DNA from: Holtiella tumoricola
GTDB taxonomy: Bacteria; Bacillota; Clostridia; Lachnospirales; Cellulosilyticaceae
Direction: 5' to 3'
Length of the DNA stretch: 48,701 bases
NCBI RefSeq assembly: GCF_027857615.1
Contig: NZ_JAQIFT010000036.1
Location: forward strand, 1-48,701
Shown: in pieces, positions 17,931-26,076 of the stretch
Layout: each line of letters starts with the position of its first letter
How positions within the stretch are numbered: position 1 is the stretch's first letter
Position numbers and translations under genes: made by a program
The notes under the pieces: generated by a model
Database searches by the model: none
Seen by the model: the letters and a program-made list of their open reading frames with translations, nothing else
What the model was told of the DNA's origin: nothing

Positions 17931-17964
17931 CAAGAACAGTGACAACTAGCTGTCACTGTTCTTG
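17931..17964 (-). terminator. Terminator of the WYL regulator gene
   Basis: Perfect 14-base stem (CAAGAACAGTGACA and complement) with a 6-base loop, overlapping the last codons of the regulator. TTTTAT follows on the minus strand. Confidence 0.85.
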
Positions 17965-18875
17965 TAAAAATTTAAAGATTGTTCTAAATGATTTTGTATG
18001 TGTAAAGCAAAGGAAGGAGGGGATAAGACTCTGACCGTATTGCCGAACCCTAAAAGAATAGAGAAGAGCATAAAATCGTTAGCTTTCATCATAACTTCAC
18101 ATAGGATTGTATTTTGCTTTTCAGCTATTGGCCTTGAAGTAGGGAAATACTCTTGAAAAAGTGTCTCTATTTCTTTATGGTATTCTAGAGTAACGGAAAT
18201 TGTATTTTTGTTATGGGCTTCTTCGCATTTTTCGAGTTCTTCTTTTATATCATAGTGTTGTAACCATTTGCTAGGGTTTAAGTGTAAGTTTCTCATGCGA
18301 TTGAGTTTGTACATGCGAAATGCTTGCTTATCATGGTTGTAGCCAAATGCATACCAGGCATACCACTTATAATAAACATGTAAGATATCAGCGGTTACAA
18401 GATAGGATTCGTTTTGGGCATTGGTATAGGAGAAGGTTACATTTTCTTGATTTGTAATCGATTGTCTTAAAAGTGGAATGAGTGTTGACATGAGGTTGTT
18501 TTCATTCATAACGGACAGGTCTATTTCCAGAGGATGCTCTAATGCAGAAGGCTTATAGATATGCTTAACCTTCTCATAAGTCTCGGTTACTTTTTGATCC
18601 CCATAGAGATCTTTGAGCGTTTTTAAGGCTAACACCATATACTCAGAATTGGTATAATCCATAAGCTTTTCATTTAATTTATAGCCCTTATTGATAGAGT
18701 AACCACCTTTAGATCCTATTTCAGAATAAATAGGAATACCTGCCAGAGTAAGCGTGTCAATATCGCGCAGAATGGTTCGACGGGAAACACCAAACTGCTC
18801 AGCTAATACAGTAGCACTTACACAATCTCTATTAAGTATATAGAAAAGAATACCTATTAGTCTGTCGATTTTCAT
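17946..18875 (-). CDS. YafY/DeoR-type HTH + WYL-domain transcriptional regulator
   Basis: 309 residues. The N-terminal winged helix (1-60) has the recognition segment VSRRTILRDIDTLTLAGIPIYSE. The WYL domain (about 140-220) contains the KWYAWYAFGYN aromatic cluster with Arg in FRMYKLNRM, which in this family binds nucleic acid or nucleotide ligands. A C-terminal WCX region follows. AAGGAG precedes the ATG. The stop lies within the terminator. Likely regulates itself and the DJ-1/PfpI gene downstream. Confidence 0.88.
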   Translation of the reverse strand: MKIDRLIGILFYILNRDCVSATVLAEQFGVSRRTILRDIDTLTLAGIPIYSEIGSKGGYSINKGYKLNEKLMDYTNSEYMVLALKTLKDLYGDQKVTETYEKVKHIYKPSALEHPLEIDLSVMNENNLMSTLIPLLRQSITNQENVTFSYTNAQNESYLVTADILHVYYKWYAWYAFGYNHDKQAFRMYKLNRMRNLHLNPSKWLQHYDIKEELEKCEEAHNKNTISVTLEYHKEIETLFQEYFPTSRPIAEKQNTILCEVMMKANDFMLFSILLGFGNTVRVLSPPSFALHIQNHLEQSLNFYKNSDS

Positions 18876-19197
18876 TTGTATACTCCTTGCGTGAAATATT
18901 AAATTTAGTATCTATCAAAATGATATCACAGAAATAGAAATAAGGGCTATGTATAAGAGTCTAGGGTTCCAAATACCTCTGAGGAATTTATAAACATGGT
19001 AGGAATAAAGTGATATAAGATTAATTCATAAAGTAAGTAGAATCAGTATTTTAGCGGTTAAAGTCAACCCCGAAGGGCAGTGAAAACTATTGGAAAATAT
19101 AGTTTCACTGTTCTTTTTTTGTAGATGTTAAAAAGGTAAGCGTTTTATTATAGTTTTTATTTATAGGATTCTTCTTATGAATTTATAAAAGTTATGC
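18876..19197. other. Intergenic region without a gene
   Basis: Separates the divergent WYL regulator and serine hydrolase. No coding frame is credible. It holds the regulator promoter area and a plus-strand terminator-like hairpin (19078-19120) that has no gene upstream. A possible -10 TATAAG lies at about 19015, so a small RNA ending at the hairpin is conceivable. Confidence 0.5.
19078..19120 (+). terminator. Orphan intrinsic terminator
   Basis: CAGTGAAAACTAT pairs with ATAGTTTCACTG (one bulged A), followed by TTCTTTTTTT. It reads in the plus direction, yet the nearest upstream gene is on the minus strand. It may end a small RNA or be left from a deleted gene. Confidence 0.7.
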
Positions 19198-19228
19198 TTG
19201 ACCGTGTGGTTACAACACAGATTACTAT
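19198..19228 (+). promoter_or_regulatory. MerR-family-type promoter (19-bp spacer with dyad)
   Basis: -35 TTGACC (19198-19203) and -10 TACTAT (19223-19228) are separated by 19 bases, two more than usual. The spacer holds the imperfect dyad GTGTGGTTACAACAC. Long spacers with a central dyad are the hallmark of promoters untwisted by MerR activators. A separate perfect 9-base inverted repeat (GTTATGCTT at 19191, AAGCATAAC at 19245) overlaps it. It drives the serine hydrolase gene 58 nt downstream; no classic merR gene is in the window. Confidence 0.65.
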
Positions 19229-19285
19229 GATGGGAGTCAAATGAAAGCATAACATAATAAATCTGAAGAGATAAAGGAGAAAATA

Positions 19286-20470
19286 ATGAAAAAAATTTTT
19301 ATGATTGGACTTTTAATTGTTATCGTAGCGGTCATAACAGTAGGTGTGATTTATGGAGATACTCTACTTTTAGTGTATCGTTCCATCAATGCTTTTGAAG
19401 AGAAGAATCTGGCACATAGCTTTCAAACAATGTATGAAATACAACCTTCAACAAAAATATCAAAGGGTAAAAGCGTATCAAAATTTGAGTATGATCTAGT
19501 TCCCATGATAGATACCTTTGAATTTCGTGGGGAAAAGTTAGTAACGGATAAGTTTCTAGAAGAAACCAAAACGTCTGGGTTACTTGTAGTTGCCAAGAAT
19601 AAGATTGCATATGAAAATTACTATTTAGGCGCAGATGAGAATACGCGTTTTTCATCAAACTCTGTATGTAAATCCTTCACTTCAGCTTTAGTTGGTATTG
19701 CAATAGAAGAAGGCTATATAGACAGTGTGGAGGACTCTATAGGGAAGTATATTAAAGCATTTAAAGATACTGAAATGGAAAAGATAACAATTAAAGACTG
19801 CTTGCAAATGTCATCAGGAATCGATTTTGATGAAGCATCTGATATGAGTAAGATTTCTATAACAAGTATGTTTGGAGTCTCTAAAATGAAATCTATTGTT
19901 AAATTTGGACTTGCACATGAGCCTGGTACAAATAGAACATATTCAAGTATCAATACAGATATTTTAGGAGAGATTGTTTCAAATGCAACAGGTAAGAGCT
20001 TAAGTGAGTATATGGAAGAGAAAATATGGTCCCAGATAGGTGTTGAGAATGATGCATACTGGACACTTAGTAATAATAAAGAGCTTGCTAATGGTGGACT
20101 TCACATTGCGTTAAGGGATTATGCCAGATTTGGTAGATTATATATGAATGACGGAACTTTTGAAGGTAAGCAAATCATACCTAAAAACTGGATTAAAGAT
20201 TCTGTAGAAACAAATGCGCCTCAATTAAAAGCGCCAAAGGGTGGTAAACCATATAGTGAGTTGGGGTATGGCTATCAATGGTGGATACCTGAAGGGGATG
20301 AAAATGAGTTTATGGCAATCGGTGTTTTTGGTCAATGGATATATATCAATCCTGACAAAGAGGTAATCATTGTAAAGACAGGTGCAGATTCGAAGTTTGA
20401 AGAGGATGATAAGGAAAAGAAAACGGTTGCCTTCTTTAGAGCAATAACAAAGGCTGTATCCAATCAATAA
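19286..20470 (+). CDS. Membrane-anchored beta-lactamase-fold serine hydrolase
   Basis: 394 residues. An N-terminal hydrophobic anchor/signal at 4-27 is followed by the class-C beta-lactamase/PBP fold. It has nucleophile Ser126 and Lys129 in the S-V-C-K (SxxK) motif, Tyr in TYSSINTDILGEI, and a GYGYQWW region leading to the C-terminal FGQWIYINP strand, where KTG-like functions sit. The YSSINTD motif resembles 6-aminohexanoate-dimer hydrolase (NylB)-type esterases more than true beta-lactamases. AAGGAG precedes the ATG. Its MerR-type promoter suggests induction by a small molecule. Function in resistance is not shown. Confidence 0.85.
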   Translation: MKKIFMIGLLIVIVAVITVGVIYGDTLLLVYRSINAFEEKNLAHSFQTMYEIQPSTKISKGKSVSKFEYDLVPMIDTFEFRGEKLVTDKFLEETKTSGLLVVAKNKIAYENYYLGADENTRFSSNSVCKSFTSALVGIAIEEGYIDSVEDSIGKYIKAFKDTEMEKITIKDCLQMSSGIDFDEASDMSKISITSMFGVSKMKSIVKFGLAHEPGTNRTYSSINTDILGEIVSNATGKSLSEYMEEKIWSQIGVENDAYWTLSNNKELANGGLHIALRDYARFGRLYMNDGTFEGKQIIPKNWIKDSVETNAPQLKAPKGGKPYSELGYGYQWWIPEGDENEFMAIGVFGQWIYINPDKEVIIVKTGADSKFEEDDKEKKTVAFFRAITKAVSNQ

Positions 20471-20525
20471 TTGAAGGATTTAGTAGAATATACCTATTAA
20501 ACTTATTATATAGAAGGAGAATATA

Positions 20526-21134
20526 ATGATTGATAAAATTATAATTAGAAAAGCAGTAGGAACGGATGATGTAAAACAAATTGCAAAGCTTATCTATTCG
20601 TCAGACCTGAATATTTATGGGGCCATGTTTGGTGATGTAAATTGTGCTGCTCGAATTTTACAGGAACTTATATCAACAGATACAATCAATATTAGCATTA
20701 AAAACTTAGTTGTGGCAGAGTATGAAAAAACTGTTGTAGGTATGCTTTGCTTTATTGAAGAGGATTATATGAATGATAGGGAGGCTTATAAGCAAGCTTT
20801 TTCAAAACTAGCAATAGAAGTGCCAAAATACTTTGATGGGGTTTTTGATATGTATTGGAAAAAAGTAATTAAAGAAGATTTTACAAACGCATACTATATA
20901 TCCAATGTAGCAGTTGATGAAGCGTATCAGAACTTAGGAATTGGGAAAATGCTTCTTAACTATTTTAAGGAAACTCATAAAGACAAACCCATTGGACTTG
21001 ATGTTGTAAAAGACAATGCTCAAGCAATCAATGCCTATCTAAAAAGTGGTTTTGAAATCGTTGAAAAAGAGCATAAGAATACTGATTTACCTGCACCAGT
21101 GAGAATGGTGTGTTATAAAAGCTTAAAGGTGTAA
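20526..21134 (+). CDS. GNAT family N-acetyltransferase
   Basis: 202 residues. The acetyl-CoA binding signature is visible in ISNVAVDEAYQNLGIGKMLLNYF (about 121-143, the Q-x-x-G-x-G/A loop). The fold finishes with NAQAINAYLKSGFEI. N-terminal residues 1-60 match the two opening strands of the fold. The substrate cannot be told. AGAAGGAG lies upstream; it follows the serine hydrolase by 55 nt with no terminator, so both may share the MerR-type promoter. Confidence 0.85.
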   Translation: MIDKIIIRKAVGTDDVKQIAKLIYSSDLNIYGAMFGDVNCAARILQELISTDTINISIKNLVVAEYEKTVVGMLCFIEEDYMNDREAYKQAFSKLAIEVPKYFDGVFDMYWKKVIKEDFTNAYYISNVAVDEAYQNLGIGKMLLNYFKETHKDKPIGLDVVKDNAQAINAYLKSGFEIVEKEHKNTDLPAPVRMVCYKSLKV

Positions 21135-21154
21135 AACTTTAAGCTTTTATTTTT
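21117..21154 (+). terminator. Terminator overlapping the GNAT stop codon
   Basis: AAAAGCTTAAAG (21117-21128) pairs perfectly with CTTTAAGCTTTT (21137-21148), followed by ATTTTT. The stop codon sits in the loop. Confidence 0.8.
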
Positions 21155-21312
21155 GAATGAGGGGAATAAGGAGGAGTAGGTTGAATGTTTAGAGTGATTC
21201 AGTTAGGATAAGAGGTATAGTATTTTGAAATCAAAATGTATTCAGCCAAGCAACGCATGATAGTGAGATTAATAAAGAAAGTCTAGTAGATAGGACAGAT
21301 GAGGAGATATAA

Positions 21313-22449
21313 ATGGTATTTCAAGATTTTGGGTTAGATCAAGCAATTATTCAAGGGATTGAGGCGCAAGATTATCAAGAGCCAACCCCTATACAAAAAC
21401 AAGCGATTCCCGTGTTACTAAAAGGAAGAGATTTAGTAGGATGTGCTCAAACAGGAACAGGGAAAACAGCTGCATTTGCCATTCCTATATTGCAGAATCT
21501 CTTAAAAGAAGATAGGCAGGGTAATCAAGAGGATAAGAAGCAGGTTCGTGCACTGGTATTGGCACCGACAAGGGAATTAGCTATTCAAATTGGTGAGCAG
21601 TTTGAGCATTATGGGGCCCATCTAGACATGAAAGTGGGTGTCATCTTTGGTGGTGTTACACCCAAACGACATATTAAAGTTTTGAAAAGAGAGCCAGAGA
21701 TTTTGGTTGCAACACCTGGGAGATTAGTTGACTTGGTACAACAAGGTTTTGTGAAGTTGGAAAGGGTTGGAATCTTTGTACTTGATGAGGCAGACCAAAT
21801 GCTTGATGTGGGGATGATTAAGCAAGTGAAAACGGTCATCGCCCAATTACCGAAAAAGCGACAGAACATATTATTTTCAGCAACTATGCCAAAGGAAGTG
21901 ACCAAACTGGCTCACACCCTACTCAAAAATCCTGTGCAGGTAGAGGCGGAGAAATCCCCAGATGGTGAAATTCAGGTCAAGCAACAGGTTTATTTCGTAG
22001 AGGAACCAGACAAAACCGAACGTTTATTACAATTTTTAAAGACAGAAGCTTTTGAGTCTATATTGATCTTTACAAGAACAAAGAAGAAAGCAGATAAAGT
22101 GAGTAAGGCAATCAATGTAGCGAATATCCGAAATAAGGCCATTCATGGGGACAAAAATCAGTCTGAACGCCAGAAGGTACTGGAATTATTTAAACAAAAG
22201 GAAATTAAAATATTGGTTGCTACGGATATAGCTGCAAGGGGAATTGATATTGATAAATTATCCCATGTAATCAATATGGACATCCCCAATGTACCTGAAA
22301 CTTATATTCATCGTATTGGTAGGACGGGAAGAGCAGGGCAAAGTGGTACAGCGATTTCCTTCTGTAGTGAGGATGAGAGAGAATGGCTTAAAGCCATTGA
22401 AAAACTACAAGGCAAATCTTTGGAAGTGATGAATGAAAACCTTTTATAG
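21313..22449 (+). CDS. DEAD-box ATP-dependent RNA helicase
   Basis: 378 residues covering only the two RecA-like domains. Q motif EPTPIQKQAIP (about 24-34), motif I AQTGTGKTAA, Ia PTRELA, motif II DEAD, motif III SAT, motif V TDIAARGID and motif VI HRIGRTGRAG are all present. The short C-terminus has no RNA-binding extension, closest to RhlE-type helicases. GAGGAGAT precedes the ATG. Bases 21155-21312 contain no gene. Role: RNA remodelling, likely ribosome assembly or mRNA decay. Confidence 0.92.
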   Translation: MVFQDFGLDQAIIQGIEAQDYQEPTPIQKQAIPVLLKGRDLVGCAQTGTGKTAAFAIPILQNLLKEDRQGNQEDKKQVRALVLAPTRELAIQIGEQFEHYGAHLDMKVGVIFGGVTPKRHIKVLKREPEILVATPGRLVDLVQQGFVKLERVGIFVLDEADQMLDVGMIKQVKTVIAQLPKKRQNILFSATMPKEVTKLAHTLLKNPVQVEAEKSPDGEIQVKQQVYFVEEPDKTERLLQFLKTEAFESILIFTRTKKKADKVSKAINVANIRNKAIHGDKNQSERQKVLELFKQKEIKILVATDIAARGIDIDKLSHVINMDIPNVPETYIHRIGRTGRAGQSGTAISFCSEDEREWLKAIEKLQGKSLEVMNENLL

Positions 22450-22458
22450 AAAAGGATA

Positions 22459-22487
22459 TTACAATGTAGCTTAAAATTTGTTATAAT
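22459..22487 (+). promoter_or_regulatory. Promoter of the Cys-rich mini-protein
   Basis: Extended -10 TGTTATAAT (22479-22487) with a weak -35 TTACAA 17 bases upstream of the TATAAT. Confidence 0.55.
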
Positions 22488-22521
22488 CTATGACGATAGA
22501 AAAATTTGAGGAGGCGACGTC

Positions 22522-22812
22522 ATGGGTACATGCATTTGTAGCACTTGTAAAAATTTAAAAAGTATAATTGATGAAATAGATGACGATAACAACGATATCA
22601 CAGAAGGTTGTGAGTTTGGATTTCCATCAGAAAGTTGTTCAGAGTGTGACGAGGATCATTGTGAATTAACTTGTGAGCATTATATAGAAGATTGTGAAGA
22701 AGAAGCATTTAGTCTTTCAAAATGTGTTAAATGTGGTAAAGAGTTAAAAGTTTTAGCCAGTAATGGAGAAGTTGGAGAAGTTTATTGCCCAATGTGCTAT
22801 TTGGATAAATAG
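22522..22812 (+). CDS. Small cysteine-rich (zinc-ribbon-like) acidic protein
   Basis: 96 residues with about 14 cysteines. The N-terminal half (CICSTC, then spaced Cys in CEFG, CSEC, HCELTC) is acidic. The C-terminal CVKCGKEL...VYCPMCYLD is a clear CxxC...CxxC zinc ribbon. No named family comes to mind. A strong GAGGAGGCGA site and an extended -10 promoter precede it, and a terminator follows, so it is a monocistronic, real gene. Metal binding is likely; function is unknown. Confidence 0.75.
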   Translation: MGTCICSTCKNLKSIIDEIDDDNNDITEGCEFGFPSESCSECDEDHCELTCEHYIEDCEEEAFSLSKCVKCGKELKVLASNGEVGEVYCPMCYLDK

Positions 22813-22824
22813 TAAAAAGTATGC

Positions 22825-22869
22825 AAAAAGAGATAGTTCAAAAGTATTCATTTTGGACTATCTCTTTTT
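22825..22869 (+). terminator. Terminator after the Cys-rich gene
   Basis: AAAAAGAGATAGTTCAAAA pairs with TTTTGGACTATCTCTTTTT (one T-G wobble), loop of 7, T-run included. Confidence 0.88.
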
Positions 22870-22888
22870 ATCTTAATACATTTAATGC

Positions 22889-22917
22889 TTGAAGAAAGCC
22901 ATAGCTATTGTTATAAT
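22889..22917 (+). promoter_or_regulatory. SigA-type promoter of the DinG-like helicase gene
   Basis: -35 TTGAAG (22889-22894), 17-base spacer, -10 TATAAT (22912-22917) with an extended TG. 60 nt upstream of the start codon. Confidence 0.75.
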
Positions 22918-22976
22918 GTCGGTTGGTGTTAGTGAGAGATATTAGAAATTTACGCCACCTAATAGGAGAAAAATAG

Positions 22977-24881
22977 ATGCATGCAAAATTAAAAGTACCT
23001 TTTGAGTATTCAAATAAAAATGAGTTTCATGAGAAGTTAATCGAATGGATTGGCGATGTTTTATACGATATATTACCTGAACATGGGTATGAAGTAAGGG
23101 ATGAACAAATCTTTACGGCGTTTCAAATTGGAGATGCTTTTTGTGAGCAAAAAGTACATTTAGCTGAAGCTGGGCTTGGAACAGGTAAGACCTTTGCTTA
23201 TTTATTATCAGCTATTCCTCATGCTAGATTTACAGGTAAGCCTGTTGTGATTTCTTGTGCATCACCTGCTTTGCAAGAGCAGCTTGCAGCCGAGAGTGGT
23301 GACATTCATAAATTATCTAAGCTACTTGGTTTGGAAGTAGATGCTAGAATGGCAAAAGACCCAAGACAGTATGTATGTGATGTCCGTGCAAATGAAAGTA
23401 TAGAAGACTTTGGTGAAGTACCAGATGAAGTGGAAGAATGGGTAAAAAAAACAACAAGAGGGGAACGTTCAGAAATACCAACGGTTACAGATAAGGTATG
23501 GAAGAAAATCTCTTGGAATGAAACCATGTCTTGTGAGAGTTGTCAAAATCGTGGCTATTGTAAGTTAGTACGTGCAAGAGAGTACTATAGAGCGACACAA
23601 GACTTAATTATTGTAGACCATGAAACCTTTTTCCATGATTTATGGACAAGAGAAGAAAAAATAGCAAATGGACATATGCCGATTTTACCAGAGTATTCAG
23701 CTGTTATTTTTGATGAAGGTCACAAAATCATGTTGCCAGCGGCTATGCAAGCGGGTCAACAATTAATTAAAGAAGAAATAGAAGCAATGATTGCGTCTTT
23801 AGAAGATATACAAGGTGCTAGAGATGCACTGCATACAACAACAGCGGCCCTTGAGGAAGCATTAGATGATTTCTTTGAAATTGCACAGGAGTCAGTTGTT
23901 ACTGGAGAAAACAAAGGAAGACTGACAGTTGAAATCAATGATGCATTATTAAGGGCGGCCAGTGTTTTACGTGCAGGACTTGATCAGGTGCTTATGGAGC
24001 TACAAATTGAACAAGAACTTTATTTAGAGTCTATACCTACAAGTTTACTAGAAGGCTACGAAGGACAAATGGAAAATGCCATTCGTGGACTTGCTCAATT
24101 AGGTAAAAATAAAGGTCAAGATGCAATTGCTTGGATTGAGCAAAGAGACGATAGTTTTTGTGTAGTACCAAGAGACTTAACAAAGATGCTTGATAAGGCA
24201 TTATATTCAAAACCTTTACCAGCTATTTTTAGTTCTGCAACATTAAGTAATGAAGGCGACTTTGATTACTTTATTCGTATGATGGGATTAAAATCACCAT
24301 CAAAATCTACCATTGGAAGTCCTTTCAATATGGAAGAGCAAGTACGTATTGCTTTTGTACCAACGCTTGAAAATCGTATGGAACAACTGATCACTGTACT
24401 TAAAAATAATGGAGGGCGTGCACTTATACTCACACGTTCATTAAGTGAGGTAGGTAAAATACGTCAGTACCTTAAAGGAGAGGCATTACCTTTTGAAGTT
24501 TTATATGAAGATGAAGGTGATCGTGGTCATCTAGTAAGAAGATTTAAAGAAGAAGAGACCTCTGTATTAGTTGGTTCAGATTTTTGGGAAGGTATTGATG
24601 TGCCAGGGGATGCCTTAACATTAGTTGTTATTTGGCAGCTACCATTTCCAAAGTTAGACCCATTAATAGAAGCACAACGAAAAGCAGCAAAAGAACAGGG
24701 ATTAGATCCTGTTGTTACTGTGGATTATCCTGAAATGGGACTTCAACTTAAACAAGGTTGTGGAAGGCTTATTCGAACAGAGGAAGATAAAGGACAAATT
24801 ATCTTTATGGATGAAGTACTAGGTACACCATGGGAAAAGATAGTTAGAGGTGCATTACCTAAAGACGCTATTATTGAATAG
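22977..24881 (+). CDS. DinG/XPD-like superfamily 2 DNA helicase
   Basis: 634 residues. Walker A is AGLGTGKT (about 63-70). Four cysteines in the Fe-S position (one in YVCDV, then CESCQNRGYC) match the XPD/DinG cluster that couples ATP use to unwinding. IVDHETFF follows, with motif II as FDEGHK. The second RecA domain has FSSATL, GSDFWEGIDVPGD and the closing QGCGRLIRTEEDKG. No exonuclease domain precedes it, as in the E. coli-type DinG/YoaA. AGGAG precedes the ATG. Has its own promoter and terminator. Likely repairs R-loops or replication conflicts. Confidence 0.9.
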   Translation: MHAKLKVPFEYSNKNEFHEKLIEWIGDVLYDILPEHGYEVRDEQIFTAFQIGDAFCEQKVHLAEAGLGTGKTFAYLLSAIPHARFTGKPVVISCASPALQEQLAAESGDIHKLSKLLGLEVDARMAKDPRQYVCDVRANESIEDFGEVPDEVEEWVKKTTRGERSEIPTVTDKVWKKISWNETMSCESCQNRGYCKLVRAREYYRATQDLIIVDHETFFHDLWTREEKIANGHMPILPEYSAVIFDEGHKIMLPAAMQAGQQLIKEEIEAMIASLEDIQGARDALHTTTAALEEALDDFFEIAQESVVTGENKGRLTVEINDALLRAASVLRAGLDQVLMELQIEQELYLESIPTSLLEGYEGQMENAIRGLAQLGKNKGQDAIAWIEQRDDSFCVVPRDLTKMLDKALYSKPLPAIFSSATLSNEGDFDYFIRMMGLKSPSKSTIGSPFNMEEQVRIAFVPTLENRMEQLITVLKNNGGRALILTRSLSEVGKIRQYLKGEALPFEVLYEDEGDRGHLVRRFKEEETSVLVGSDFWEGIDVPGDALTLVVIWQLPFPKLDPLIEAQRKAAKEQGLDPVVTVDYPEMGLQLKQGCGRLIRTEEDKGQIIFMDEVLGTPWEKIVRGALPKDAIIE

Positions 24882-24913
24882 TAAATAAATAACACAAGTC
24901 TATAAATAAGCAT

Positions 24914-24961
24914 AAAAGAGCAGTAGAATCTATTGAAAACATAGATTCTACTGCTCTTTTG
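24914..24961. terminator. Terminator after the DinG-like gene
   Basis: Perfect 20-base stem (AAAAGAGCAGTAGAATCTAT and complement) with a TGAAAAC loop and TTTT end. The flanking A-run allows reverse use. Confidence 0.92.
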
Positions 24962-25167
24962 TCTATCTTTATTATCCTCTCAAAAATCCCTACATAAGTG
25001 TAATAGCAGGAATGTGACGTACTGAATTATAGGTAGCTACAAGGTTGCAGACTTGTTTAAGTGAAAGAACGGGTAGACTATAAGGATTCGGCGTAAGTAG
25101 TTGGGATTGAATAGGCAGTTGTATGGTCAAAAGATTTCATCTCTTTGTATAAAATGTATTATAAAAG

Positions 25168-25750
25168 CACAATAAGCTACCCTAAGAACAGTCTTTTCCT
25201 CCCTGTGCATTACACAAAGACTGGGCTTAAGGTGGCTTATTGGTTTGTGGCAAGGATTATAACGTGTAAGTAACTTCCTAGAGTTGTCCTTAGCGTATGT
25301 ACTAAGTTAGGCTACCGTTAGTGAAGTCTTATTGGACTTACCAGGTTACAGCAAGCTGCATTGGTGTTCCCGCAGTGAAAGGGATCCCTAATTGGATTTA
25401 TCATGCTAAGGTCCCAAAGGCCAGCTGCTTGTACGCTGGATTTACCTCATACGTTCCTAAGGGTTAGGGTGCTTAGAGGTTATGCAAAGGATTTTGAAGG
25501 CGGAAGTCATTATTTAGTTATAAGTATGACCAGCATCCTGTGGTTGCCACCACCTACAGGTCTGGTGTTCTAAGAAGAGTCAACACATTAAGTCTAGGGA
25601 GGAGGAGTACTTAAGTAACTTGCTCATCTTAGGGAAGGTATCTTAGATTCAAGGGGCCTAGGACTTGTCCCATTAGATACCGTATAAGGCATTTTATTTA
25701 TGCCTTATACTTATACATACTCCGCAGGACAACTAAATTCGTCGTATTTG
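25168..25750 (+). ncRNA. Candidate large structured non-coding RNA (about 580 nt)
   Basis: No credible gene, yet the stretch is clearly more GC-rich than its surroundings and packed with helices. (1) 25170-25242: CAATAAGC/GCTTATTG, ACC/GGT, TAAG/CTTA and CAGTCTTT/AAAGACTG stack into one arm, with a tandem A-G mismatch and a T-G wobble that exists only on the plus strand. (2) CTTAG/CTAAG at 25289/25302. (3) CCAGC/GCTGG at 25421/25435. (4) ACCAG/CTGGT plus CCTGT/ACAGG at 25529-25566. (5) GGTATCT/AGATACC with inner CAAG/CTTG at 25637-25681. (6) a 10-bp hairpin at 25682-25710. A possible promoter is TTTCAT (25135) and TATTAT (25157). Size and style recall OLE, ROOL or GOLLD; I cannot assign the class. 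Ends are approximate; 24962-25167 also has small hairpins and no gene. Confidence 0.7.
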
Positions 25751-25837
25751 TAATAGAAAAATTAAAATTAGTAAAAAGTTATAGATTTAAAAGTGTTTTA
25801 TTGTGTAATTTTCCTGAATGTATAAGGTCTTGATATC

Positions 25838-25891
25838 ATGATGAATGATCGGTTAAATCGTGTATTAGACCGACAGAAACAAATGAAATAG
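25838..25891 (+). other. 17-codon mini-frame, possibly a relic
   Basis: Encodes MMNDRLNRVLDRQKQMK, hydrophilic and helix-prone, between the ncRNA candidate and a terminator. The ribosome site is weak (AAGG 10 nt upstream). It could be the 3' end of a deleted gene or a tiny peptide. Low support. Confidence 0.25.
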
Positions 25892-25908
25892 CACGAAATA
25901 AAACTTTT

Positions 25909-25952
25909 AATAAAATCCGTTGTTCCTTATAAAAGGAGCAGCGGATTTTATT
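25909..25952 (+). terminator. Strong terminator-like hairpin
   Basis: TAAAATCCG (25911-25919) pairs with CGGATTTTA (25942-25950), with inner TTCCTT/AAGGAG pairing. It would end any transcript covering the structured RNA and the mini-frame. The A/T flanks make it usable in both directions. Confidence 0.8.
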
Positions 25953-26076
25953 AATCAAGTGGTCTTATGATAATTCTTGCCATTCAAGAAAAAATAATTT
26001 AGTATGGATAGTATATAAAAATATATAATGGTATAAAAAGTTTCGATTGATAAAGACTAAAGGGGATTTAGAGACA

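Noticed and set aside
25168..25750. rRNA fragment, group II intron or RNase P RNA
   Set aside because: Only a 15-mer matches 23S, with no flanking similarity. No intron domain V, no reverse transcriptase, and no RNase P core motifs that I could see.
26047..26076. TTG start for the orphan kinase
   Set aside because: It lies upstream of the AAAGGGGA ribosome site and adds ten residues that do not fit a signal peptide start; ATG 26077 is better.
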